Shown here: positions 21,246 to 28,894 of the stretch, piece after piece | Layout of the letters: each line of letters begins with the position of its first letter | Numbering within the stretch: position 1 is the first letter of the stretch | Assembly: GCF_029589495.1 (NCBI RefSeq) | Contig: NZ_JAAIVF010000004.1 | Span: forward strand, 1-64,000 | DNA: 64,000 nucleotides | Direction: 5' to 3' | From: Speluncibacter jeojiensis | GTDB lineage: Bacteria; Actinomycetota; Actinomycetes; Mycobacteriales; Mycobacteriaceae | Notes under the pieces: generated by a model | Seen by the model: only the letters and a program-made list of their open reading frames with translations | Told to the model about the DNA's origin: nothing | Database searches by the model: none | Translations under genes and position numbers: made by a program

Positions 21246-22286
21246 TCAGTCGACGATCAGCGACCACAGCCCTCCCCCACGGCCTTCCGCGGCCGCCCGG
21301 GTCAACCGCTCGTCCCACCACCGGACCGAACCGAACTCGCCACGCCACGCCAGCAATCGCGTGGTGTGCCGGTGCAATTCGTGTTCATCGGTGAACCCGA
21401 TCGCGCCCAGGCACTGGTGCGCATTCCGGGCGATCAGCGATGCCGCGTGCCCGGCGCACGACTTCGCCGCGGCGACCGCGAACTGCGCGCGGGGATCGCC
21501 GAATCCCGATCGCGACACCGCATCGACGGCCGCCTCGCCTGCCGCGCGCGCCAGCGCCGCCTCCGCTGCGAGGTCCGCGACCAACTGCTGCACGGCCTGG
21601 AAACCCGCCACCGGGCGACCGAACTGGGTGCGCGTCGTCGTGTGCTCGACGACCAACTCCAGCACCCGCTCCATCGCCCCGACCATCGTGAGCGACCGCG
21701 CGAGCGCCCCGCGCAGCCGGAACTCTGCGACCACCTCCGCGCCCACACCGCCACCGTCCAGCGAGCCCAGATCCACCCGGACGGCGTCGCGCGGTTCGCC
21801 GGCGAAGTTGTCGGACTCGGTGACCGCGACCGCCCGGCGCGGCACCTCCGCCACCCGCCAACCGGACCCCGTCTCCCACAGCAGGACCAGCGAATCGACC
21901 GCACGAGCCCACGGCACCCGCGTCGCGACCCCCGCCATGCCCGGACCCGAAACACCGAGCCCCGCAACACCGACCACCGCCGCGGTCCGGAGCACCGCCG
22001 GATCCCGTCCGGCGTCGAGACCGGCCCGCTCGAGCAGCCATCCGGCGAGCAGATCGTTCTCCGCCACCGGGATCGCGGCACCCACCCGTCCCGCGGCGCC
22101 GAGCAGCAGCGCGGCATCCGCCCAGCCCGCGCCACTGCCGCCGGCCGCCGCGCGACCGGTCAACCGCGCCAGCCCGAGGTTCGCCAGCGTCGACCAGAGC
22201 GCGGCGTCGAGCATCTCCGGCCGGTCCGTTGCCGCGCCGCGGAAGACCTTCGTCAGCAGCTCGGCGAATTCGCGGTCCCCGCTCAT
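21246..22286 (-). CDS. Acyl-CoA dehydrogenase, short (partner-type) subunit
   Basis: About 346 residues, starting at ATG 22286 (MSGDREFAELLTKVFRG), which overlaps the preceding gene's stop (TGATG). The C-terminal flavin-binding helical domain is clear (ARSLTMVGAMERVLELVVEHTTTRTQFGRPVAGFQAVQQ, GAIGFTDEHELHRHTTR). It lacks the GGTxE catalytic motif present in the adjacent 382-residue paralogue. Pairs of a catalytic and a non-catalytic ACAD encoded side by side form alpha2-beta2 enzymes in mycobacterial steroid catabolism, so this is probably the FAD-sharing partner subunit. Confidence 0.85.
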   Translation of the reverse strand: MSGDREFAELLTKVFRGAATDRPEMLDAALWSTLANLGLARLTGRAAAGGSGAGWADAALLLGAAGRVGAAIPVAENDLLAGWLLERAGLDAGRDPAVLRTAAVVGVAGLGVSGPGMAGVATRVPWARAVDSLVLLWETGSGWRVAEVPRRAVAVTESDNFAGEPRDAVRVDLGSLDGGGVGAEVVAEFRLRGALARSLTMVGAMERVLELVVEHTTTRTQFGRPVAGFQAVQQLVADLAAEAALARAAGEAAVDAVSRSGFGDPRAQFAVAAAKSCAGHAASLIARNAHQCLGAIGFTDEHELHRHTTRLLAWRGEFGSVRWWDERLTRAAAEGRGGGLWSLIVD

Positions 22287-23434
22287 CAGCGCAACCCCAG
22301 ACCCCGGGCCACCACACCGCGCAGGATCTCGGTGGTGCCGCCGCGCAACGTGAATCCGGGCCTTTGCATCACCCCGGACCGGATCAGTTCCGCGAACTCG
22401 ACATCCACCGCACCCTCGTCGCACATCTCGTCGAACAGGTCGACGATGTCCCCCTCGGCGCGGGTGCCGAGCACCTTCACCACCGCCGCCGCGACCTCGG
22501 CATCTTCGCCGCGTTCGAGCGCCTCGGACACCGCCCGGGACATGTGGTGCAGCGCGAAGGCCCGGCCGGCGGCAGCGCCGATGCGGCCGTCGGCGGGCAG
22601 TGTGCCGTCGTCGACCCGCTCGGCCGCGGCCGCCAGCAGACCGAACGTCGACAGGAACCGTTCGGGCCCACTGCGTTCGAACCCAAGCTCGGAGGCGACC
22701 TGCGCCCACCCGTCGCCCACGGTGCCGAGGACGAGCTCCTCGGGGACAAACACCTCGTCGAGCAGCACCTCGTTGAAATGGTGCTCACCGGACATCGAGA
22801 TGATCGGCCGGATCCGGATGCCCGGCGAGTTCATCAGCACGATGAACTGGCTCAGCCCGCCGTGCCGGTCCCCGGGGTCGAGCGGCGACGACCGCGCCAG
22901 CACGAAGAACGCGTCGGCGTGCTGCGCGCCGGACGTCCACAGCTTGGTGCCGTTGAGGATCCAGCCGTCCTCGACCTGCTCCGCGCTGGTGCGCACGCTC
23001 GCCAGATCCGATCCGGTCTCCGGTTCGGACATGCCGATGGCCCAGCAGATCTCGCCGCGCGCGATCTCGGGGAGAAACCAGCGCTTCTGCTCCTCGGTCC
23101 CGTAGCGCAGCAGCGACGGCGCGGCCTGCCGGTCGGCGATCCAGTGCGCCGCGACCGGGGCGCCCGCAGCCAGCAGTTCCTCGGTGACGACGAAACGCTC
23201 CACGAACGTGCGGCCGGGCCCGCCGTACTCGACGGGGATCGTCATGCCCACCCAGCCGCGTTCGGCCAGTGCCCGGCTGAACTCCGGATCCCAACCGCGC
23301 AGCCATGTGTCGATGCCCGGCCGGAACGCGCCCGCATCGATCTGCCGCCGTAGGAACCCCCGCACCTCGGCGCGCAGCGCGGCCAGGTCCGGGTCGGGCG
23401 CACCGGCCCGCCGCACCAGGCGCGCGGGTGTCAC
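22286..23434 (-). CDS. Acyl-CoA dehydrogenase, catalytic subunit
   Basis: About 382 residues from GTG 23434, which overlaps the ligase stop (GTGA). Features are WAIGMSEPETGSDLAS (FAD-binding), LNGTKLWTSGAQHAD and a C-terminal LRGGTTEILRGVVARGLGL containing the likely catalytic Glu. It introduces an alpha,beta double bond in an acyl-CoA. Translational coupling to the ligase upstream and the smaller ACAD downstream suggests one pathway; a sterol side-chain or branched/aromatic acyl substrate is possible but unproven. Confidence 0.9.
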   Translation of the reverse strand: MTPARLVRRAGAPDPDLAALRAEVRGFLRRQIDAGAFRPGIDTWLRGWDPEFSRALAERGWVGMTIPVEYGGPGRTFVERFVVTEELLAAGAPVAAHWIADRQAAPSLLRYGTEEQKRWFLPEIARGEICWAIGMSEPETGSDLASVRTSAEQVEDGWILNGTKLWTSGAQHADAFFVLARSSPLDPGDRHGGLSQFIVLMNSPGIRIRPIISMSGEHHFNEVLLDEVFVPEELVLGTVGDGWAQVASELGFERSGPERFLSTFGLLAAAAERVDDGTLPADGRIGAAAGRAFALHHMSRAVSEALERGEDAEVAAAVVKVLGTRAEGDIVDLFDEMCDEGAVDVEFAELIRSGVMQRPGFTLRGGTTEILRGVVARGLGLR

Positions 23435-24996
23435 GGCCCGCCACCCGCGGAGACGGCCGCGTGCAGTGCGCCTTTGACCAGTTTGCCGGTCGGCGTGCGC
23501 GGAAGTTCGTCGACGAACACCACCTCGCGGGGGCACTTGTAGTGCGCGATGCGCTCGCGGCAGTAGCCGATCAGTTCGGCGGCCAGTTCGGCGGCCGCGC
23601 CGGCGCCGGCCCCGCCGACCGTCACCCCCGGCGCTGGCTGCACGAACGCCGTGACCCGCTCGCCCATCTCCTCGTCGGGCACCCCGATCACGGCCACGTC
23701 GAACACTTTCGGATGCAAGGCCAGCGCGCCCTCGACCTCCTGCGGATAGATGTTCACCCCGCCGGAGATGATGACGAATTTCGCACGATCGGTGAGGAAC
23801 ACGAACCCATCCTCGTCGACCCGGCCGATGTCCCCGGTGGTGGTCCAGTCCGGATGCTCGGGGTGCGTCGACTCGGTGGTCTTCTCGGGCGCGTTGTGGT
23901 ACTCGAACCTGACGTCGGTGTGCGCGAAGTAGATCAGGCCGATCTCGCCGATCGGCAGTTCGGCGCCGTCCTCGCCGCACACGTGCGGGACGCCGATGAT
24001 CGGGCGCCCGACGCTGCCCGGCTTCGACAGCCAGTCCTGCGGTCCGATGATCGTCACCCCTACTCCCTCCGTCGACGAGTAATACTCGTAGAGGATCTCA
24101 CCCCACCAGCTCATCATCTCGCGCTTGACCTCGACCGGGCACGGGGCGGCCGCGTGCACCGCGACCCGCATCGACGACAGGTCGTACCGCGACCGCACCG
24201 CCGCCGGCAACTTGAGCAGGCGGACGAAATGCGTCGGCACCCACTGCGAGTGGGTCACGCCGTACTGCTCGATGGCGGCGAGGCACCGCTGCGGGTCGAA
24301 GTGGTCCATCAGGATCACCGTGCCGCCGAGCGCCTGGGTCGTGGCGCTGTACCGCAGCGGCGCCGCGTGGTACAGCGGCGCCGGCGACAGATACACCGAG
24401 TGTTCGTCGAACCCGAACGCCCGCAGCAGCGCGACCATCGGGTTCGGACCCTCGTCGTCGACCTGCATGTCGGGCAGTTCGGGTTCGATGCCCTTGGGCC
24501 GGCCGGTGGTGCCGGACGAGTACAGCATGTCGGTGCCGCGGGGCTGGTCGGACGGCGCCTGCGTCGGCATCGGCGCGACCTCCGCGGCATAGTCGAGATG
24601 GCCCGGGATCGCGCCGCCGAAGGCCAACCGCACCCGCACCTCGGGTGTGTCGTCGACGATCCCGGCGGCCAACTCGGCCAGGTCCGCCGACGCGACGATC
24701 ACCTGCGCGTCGCAGTCGCCGACGATGTAGGCGACCTCGTCGGCGGTCAGGTGCGTGTTGACCATCGTCAGGTACAGGCCCGATCGAACTGCGCCCCAAT
24801 ACAGTTCGAAGACGGTCGCATCGTTGCTCGAGAGCACGGCGATGTGGTCGCCGCGGCGCAGACCCTGGGCGCGCAGCCAGTGCGCGAACCGGATCGAGCG
24901 GGTCTCGAGCTCGGCGAAGCTCACCGACCGTCCGGTCGCGGCCTCGATGACCGCCGGCTTGTCCGGGGTCGATGTCACGAACTTCCCTGGAAACAC
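23431..24996 (-). CDS. Acyl-CoA synthetase (FadD-type AMP ligase)
   Basis: This 521-residue ANL-superfamily ligase activates a carboxylic acid to its CoA ester through an acyl-AMP. The P-loop LYSSGTTGRPKG, the YYSSTEG core, TGDIGRVDEDGFVFLTDR and the terminal PRTPTGKLVKG with its catalytic Lys are all present. The start at 24996 gives MFPGKFVTSTPDKPAVIEA. It is first in a translationally coupled set with two ACADs downstream, 58 bp after the 25055-26212 ACAD on the same strand. The substrate is not predictable from sequence alone. Confidence 0.92.
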   Translation of the reverse strand: MFPGKFVTSTPDKPAVIEAATGRSVSFAELETRSIRFAHWLRAQGLRRGDHIAVLSSNDATVFELYWGAVRSGLYLTMVNTHLTADEVAYIVGDCDAQVIVASADLAELAAGIVDDTPEVRVRLAFGGAIPGHLDYAAEVAPMPTQAPSDQPRGTDMLYSSGTTGRPKGIEPELPDMQVDDEGPNPMVALLRAFGFDEHSVYLSPAPLYHAAPLRYSATTQALGGTVILMDHFDPQRCLAAIEQYGVTHSQWVPTHFVRLLKLPAAVRSRYDLSSMRVAVHAAAPCPVEVKREMMSWWGEILYEYYSSTEGVGVTIIGPQDWLSKPGSVGRPIIGVPHVCGEDGAELPIGEIGLIYFAHTDVRFEYHNAPEKTTESTHPEHPDWTTTGDIGRVDEDGFVFLTDRAKFVIISGGVNIYPQEVEGALALHPKVFDVAVIGVPDEEMGERVTAFVQPAPGVTVGGAGAGAAAELAAELIGYCRERIAHYKCPREVVFVDELPRTPTGKLVKGALHAAVSAGGGP

Positions 24997-25054
24997 AGTG
25001 GCTCCGTTCGCCGATGGACTCAGTCCTGGGTGGTGGGGCGACCTGGTGCCGGGC

Positions 25055-26212
25055 TCACAGCCCCAGGTCCTTGGCGATGATCGTCTTCATGACCTCGCTG
25101 GTGCCGCCGAAGATGCGGGTGACGCGGGTGTCCGCGTACAACCGGGCGATCGGAAACTCGGTCACGTAGCCATATCCGCCGTGCAGTTGCAGGCACTTGT
25201 CGATGACCCGTCCGGCGCCCTCGGTGCAGAACAGCTTCGCCTTGGCGGCGTCGGCGACGGTGAGCTCGCCGGCGTCGAGCGCCTCGAGCGCACGGTCGGC
25301 CATCAGCGTGATCGCCTCGACCTCGGTCGCGCACTCGGCGAGCACGAACTTGGTGTTCTGGAACGCGGCGACCGGCTTGCCGAACACCTTGCGCTCCTTC
25401 ACATAGGCCAGCGCGTGCTGCAACGCCGCCTGCGCCGACGCCGCCCCGCCGAGGGCGATCGACAGGCGTTCCTGCGCGAGATTGTCTGTCAGGTACGCGA
25501 AGCCCTGGCCCTCCTCACCGAGCAGGTCCGCGACCGGCACCACCACGTCGGTGAACGACAACTCGGCGGTGTCCGACGCCTTCAGCCCGATCTTGTCGAT
25601 CTTGCGGCCGACCTCGAACCCCTGCGAGGTGGTGTCGACGACGAGGATGCTCAGCCCCGTCCGGCGGTCCTCGGGGGTGCTCGGCGCGGTGCGGCACACC
25701 ACCAGGATGCGGTCGGCGAGCGCGCCGCCGGTGATGAATGTCTTGGCCCCGTTGACGACGTAGTGCGTGCCGTCGGCGGACAGCTTTGCCGAGGTGGCGA
25801 TGTTCGCGAGGTCCGAACCGGTGCCGGGCTCGGTCATGGCGATGGCGAACATCAGGTCGCCGGAGGCGAACCCCGGCAGCCACCGCTGCTTCTGTTCGGC
25901 GGTCGCGTGCGCCATCAGGTACGGCAGGATCAGCTGCGAATGCACCGAGTAACTGCCGAAGGTCACGCCGGCGGCAGCGCACTCCTCGCCGACGACGGCG
26001 AAGAACTTGAAACTCGACTCGCCGCCACCGCCGAACTCCTCGGGCACCTGGATGCCCAGGACGCCCAGTTCGCCGAGCCGACGGTAGAACTCGCGCGGCG
26101 GATGCCCCCGCTGCTCCCACTCGTGGTGGACGGGCACGACCTCCTTCGCGATGAACTCCCGGATGGTCTTGCGGAACGCCTCGTGGTCCTGGTCGAACAC
26201 CGTCCGTTGCAC
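25055..26212 (-). CDS. Acyl-CoA dehydrogenase
   Basis: About 385 residues from GTG 26212 (QRTVFDQDHEAFRKTIREFIAKEVVP), preceded closely by GGAGG. Features are FAIAMTEPGTGSDLAN, VVNGAKTFITGGALAD and the C-terminal IARLYADTRVTRIFGGTSEVMKTIIAKDLGL with catalytic Glu. It matches long/medium-chain ACADs used in beta-oxidation. It is divergent from the thiolase (26431), with 218 bp of shared upstream DNA that may coordinate expression of the cluster. Confidence 0.92.
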   Translation of the reverse strand: MQRTVFDQDHEAFRKTIREFIAKEVVPVHHEWEQRGHPPREFYRRLGELGVLGIQVPEEFGGGGESSFKFFAVVGEECAAAGVTFGSYSVHSQLILPYLMAHATAEQKQRWLPGFASGDLMFAIAMTEPGTGSDLANIATSAKLSADGTHYVVNGAKTFITGGALADRILVVCRTAPSTPEDRRTGLSILVVDTTSQGFEVGRKIDKIGLKASDTAELSFTDVVVPVADLLGEEGQGFAYLTDNLAQERLSIALGGAASAQAALQHALAYVKERKVFGKPVAAFQNTKFVLAECATEVEAITLMADRALEALDAGELTVADAAKAKLFCTEGAGRVIDKCLQLHGGYGYVTEFPIARLYADTRVTRIFGGTSEVMKTIIAKDLGL

Positions 26213-26430
26213 GGCGCCTCCTGAGGGTGTGGTCGGCGGCGGTGGGTACCCCGAATATGCCGCACGAGCGGGCGCCCGACGGGGAAATCGCCCGAACGGG
26301 CACATAACACGCGTCCACCCGATGGATGTATTCCTCGACCTGTCGTTGCGAATTGCCTCGCGGGCGTGGTCGTATGACGAACAAGCACCACCAGAAGACC
26401 AGTCAACGCACGAACACAGGAGCTCTTTTC

Positions 26431-27567
26431 ATGCGCGATGCCGTCATCGTCGAAGCCGTCCGCACGCCCATCGGGCGCCGCGCCGGGGCACTCTCCCAGA
26501 CCCACCCTGCCGAGCTGTCGGCCCACATCCTGCGCTCGGTGGTCGAGCGTTCCGGGGTGGCCGCCGAGGAGATCGACGACGTGATCTGGGGCTGCGTGAT
26601 GCAGGCCTCCGAGCAGGCCGGCAACATCGCGCGCACCGCGGTGCTCGCCGCGGGGCTGCCCGAATCGGTCCCCGGCACGACCCTCACCCGTGCGTGCGGC
26701 TCCAGCCAGCAGGCGGTCAGCTTCGCCGCCGCGACCGTCATCGCCGGGCACGCCGACTTCGTCGTCGCCGGCGGCGTCGAGTCGATGAGCCGCGTGCCGA
26801 TGGGCACCGCGGGGCAGGGCGGGTCCCCGACGCCGCCGAGCGTGCTCGAGCGGTACGGGGTGCAGGAGTTCAGCCAGGGACTCGGCGCCGAGATGGTCGC
26901 CGAGAAGTGGGGCTTCTCGCGCACCCAGCTCGACGAGTACTCGCTGCGCTCACACGAGCTGTCCGCGCAGGCGGTCGATGCGGGCGCCTTCGACGCACAG
27001 CTGGCGCCGGTGCCGGGAACCGAGCTGACCCAGGACGAGGGCATCCGCCGCGGCGGCACCCTGGAGAAGCTGGGCAAGCTCCGGACCGTGTTCAAGGAGG
27101 ACGGCGTCATCCACGCGGGCAACGCCTCGCAGATCTCCGACGGCGCGGGCGCCCTGCTGATCACCACCGGCGAGATCGCCCGCGAACGCGGCCTGACCCC
27201 GCTCGCCCGGGTGCACACCTCCGCGGTGGCGGGCGACGACCCGGTCATCATGCTCACCGGCCCGATCGCCGCGACGGCCAAGGCGCTGGGGCGTTCCGGC
27301 CTGTCCATCGACGACATCGGTGCGTTCGAGGTCAACGAGGCGTTCGCGCCGGTGCCGCTGGCATGGCAGGCCGAGACCGGGGCGGCGATGGATCGGATGA
27401 ACCCGCTCGGCGGCGCGATCGCGGTCGGCCATCCGCTGGGCGGATCCGGCGCGATCCTGATGACCCGCCTGATCCATCACATGCGGGACAACGGGATCCG
27501 CTACGGGCTGCAGACCATGTGTGAGGCCGGCGGCATGGCCAACGCGACCATCCTCGAACTGCTCTGA
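26431..27567 (+). CDS. Acetyl-CoA acyltransferase (thiolase, FadA-type)
   Basis: About 378 residues, starting MRDAVIVEAVRTPIGRR at ATG 26431 with AGGAG 8 bp upstream. The nucleophilic Cys is in RACGSSQQA (C89). Conserved FEVNEAFAPVPL, GGAIAVGHPLGGSG and TMCEAGGMANA supply the catalytic His and second Cys. It cleaves 3-ketoacyl-CoA with CoA, the last step of the beta-oxidation chain encoded on the opposite strand. A strong hairpin follows at 27575-27617. Confidence 0.94.
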   Translation: MRDAVIVEAVRTPIGRRAGALSQTHPAELSAHILRSVVERSGVAAEEIDDVIWGCVMQASEQAGNIARTAVLAAGLPESVPGTTLTRACGSSQQAVSFAAATVIAGHADFVVAGGVESMSRVPMGTAGQGGSPTPPSVLERYGVQEFSQGLGAEMVAEKWGFSRTQLDEYSLRSHELSAQAVDAGAFDAQLAPVPGTELTQDEGIRRGGTLEKLGKLRTVFKEDGVIHAGNASQISDGAGALLITTGEIARERGLTPLARVHTSAVAGDDPVIMLTGPIAATAKALGRSGLSIDDIGAFEVNEAFAPVPLAWQAETGAAMDRMNPLGGAIAVGHPLGGSGAILMTRLIHHMRDNGIRYGLQTMCEAGGMANATILELL

Positions 27568-27574
27568 GCCCGAA

Positions 27575-27617
27575 GCGGTTCACTGCCGCTCTGCTACGCT
27601 CGGCGGCAGTGAACCGC
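27575..27617 (+). terminator. Strong hairpin after thiolase gene
   Basis: GCGGTTCACTGCCG (27575-27588) and CGGCAGTGAACCGC (27604-27617) are a perfect 14-bp inverted repeat with a 15-nt loop, 8 bp past the thiolase stop. No U-tract follows, as is common for actinobacterial terminators. Confidence 0.7.
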
Positions 27618-27758
27618 ACATCTTGCCTGTGACCCAGGCCTTCGGCATCGAACGTGCACCGCTCCTGCGTGAAGTGGTGATGGCACGTGCCGGTCGGGGA
27701 ACCCGTGATCGGGTTCCTCCACCGCGTACCTGCATCCACATCACTACCAGGAGCTCAC

Positions 27759-28574
27759 GTGCCCGTCTCCTCTCCCCGTCATGACCTTCGCGGCGACTGC
27801 TCGAACTGTTTTGCGCTGTGCTGCACCGCATTCGGGTTCGCTCGATCCGCCGACTTCGCCGTCGACAAGCCGGCCGGACAGCCGTGCGGCCACCTGTCGC
27901 CCGGCCACGCCTGCGTGATCCACGCGCGCCTACCCGAGCGAGGCTTCCGCGGCTGCACCGTATTCGACTGTTTCGGCGCCGGCCAGGTCGTCTCGCAGAG
28001 ACTTTTCGCCGGCGTGAGTTGGCGCGACGAGCCCGGTTCCGCCGGCACCATGTTCGCCGCCTTCGCCGTCGTGCGGCGGTTGCACGAGATGCTCTGGCAT
28101 CTGCACGAGGCGCACGACCGGGCCCGTGATCCCGACGATGCGCACCGCGCGGAACTCGCGGCGGCGGCGATCGACGCGCTGACGGCCGGCGGCGCGGCCG
28201 CACTGCTCGCGGCCGATGTGGACACACTGCACCGCGAGGTCCGGTCCGTCCTCGTCGATGTCAGCGCCGGGGTGCGCGCCGCCTACCGCGCGGACAGCCG
28301 GGCACCGGATCGGACGCTGGCCCCGGGTGCGGATCTGGCCGGACGGGATCTGCGGTCACGGGACCTGTGCGGCGTGGACCTTCGCGGGGCGTGCCTGATC
28401 GCGGCCGATCTCCGCGGTCGGGACCTGACCGCCGCCGACCTGCTCGGCGCAGATCTACGCGACGCCCGGCTCGACGGCGCCGACCTCACCGCCGCGCTCT
28501 ATGTGACCGCACCGCAGTTGGCCGCCGCACGGAGCGACGAACACACTCGCCGCCCGGCGAGAATGTGCTCATGA
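27759..28574 (+). CDS. Cys-rich pentapeptide-repeat protein
   Basis: About 271 residues from GTG 27759, with AGGAG 5 bp upstream. The N-terminus has CSNCFALCC (C14, C17, C21, C22) plus C43, C52, C66 and C71, a likely metal- or Fe-S-binding module. A helical middle region follows. The C-terminus holds about ten pentapeptide repeats (A/R-D-L-x-x, e.g. ADLRGRDLTAADLLGADL), which form a right-handed quadrilateral beta-helix. Some pentapeptide proteins protect DNA gyrase, but nothing here shows that role. Its stop overlaps the next ORF (ATGA), so the two are co-translated. Confidence 0.75.
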   Translation: MPVSSPRHDLRGDCSNCFALCCTAFGFARSADFAVDKPAGQPCGHLSPGHACVIHARLPERGFRGCTVFDCFGAGQVVSQRLFAGVSWRDEPGSAGTMFAAFAVVRRLHEMLWHLHEAHDRARDPDDAHRAELAAAAIDALTAGGAAALLAADVDTLHREVRSVLVDVSAGVRAAYRADSRAPDRTLAPGADLAGRDLRSRDLCGVDLRGACLIAADLRGRDLTAADLLGADLRDARLDGADLTAALYVTAPQLAAARSDEHTRRPARMCS

Positions 28575-28828
28575 CGACGGCCGGCGAGATCGAATTGAGC
28601 ATCGCGGACCTTCGGCTGGTCGCCCGGTACGCGGCGCAGTGCACACAGACCGTGTTGACGATCTTCGAGGAGTCCCGCCCCGACGACGATCGTCCCCGCG
28701 CAGCCGTCGAGGCCGTGTGGACATTCGTGGAAGGGGCGCCGCGCACGAACCTTCAGCGGAGTGCCGGGCGCGACGACGGGCGACGCCCGAAGGCGTCGGG
28801 GGGTGACTCTGCGCGCGGCACCGCATAG
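28571..28828 (+). CDS. Short immunity-protein-like ORF, probably truncated
   Basis: 85 residues starting MTTAGEIELSIADLRLVARYAAQCTQ. The segment through FEESRPDDDRPRAAVEAVWTFVEGAPRTN resembles the start of the putative-immunity (Imm5-like) helical family, usually about 150-180 residues. After RTN the similarity stops and the tail is low-complexity. No other frame downstream continues the family. It is coupled to the pentapeptide gene. It is either a remnant or a shortened variant. Confidence 0.4.
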   Translation: MTTAGEIELSIADLRLVARYAAQCTQTVLTIFEESRPDDDRPRAAVEAVWTFVEGAPRTNLQRSAGRDDGRRPKASGGDSARGTA

Positions 28829-28894
28829 GCTCGAATGGGCATCGGCGGGCTCCGTCGAACAGCGCGTGCGGTATCCGAGAGGGTGGATCCGTAG

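Noticed and set aside
22286-23980. A 564-codon open frame for the acyl-CoA dehydrogenase
   Set aside because: Its upstream half overlaps the acyl-CoA ligase in another frame and lacks protein-like sequence. GTG 23434 gives the normal family length and a coupled start.
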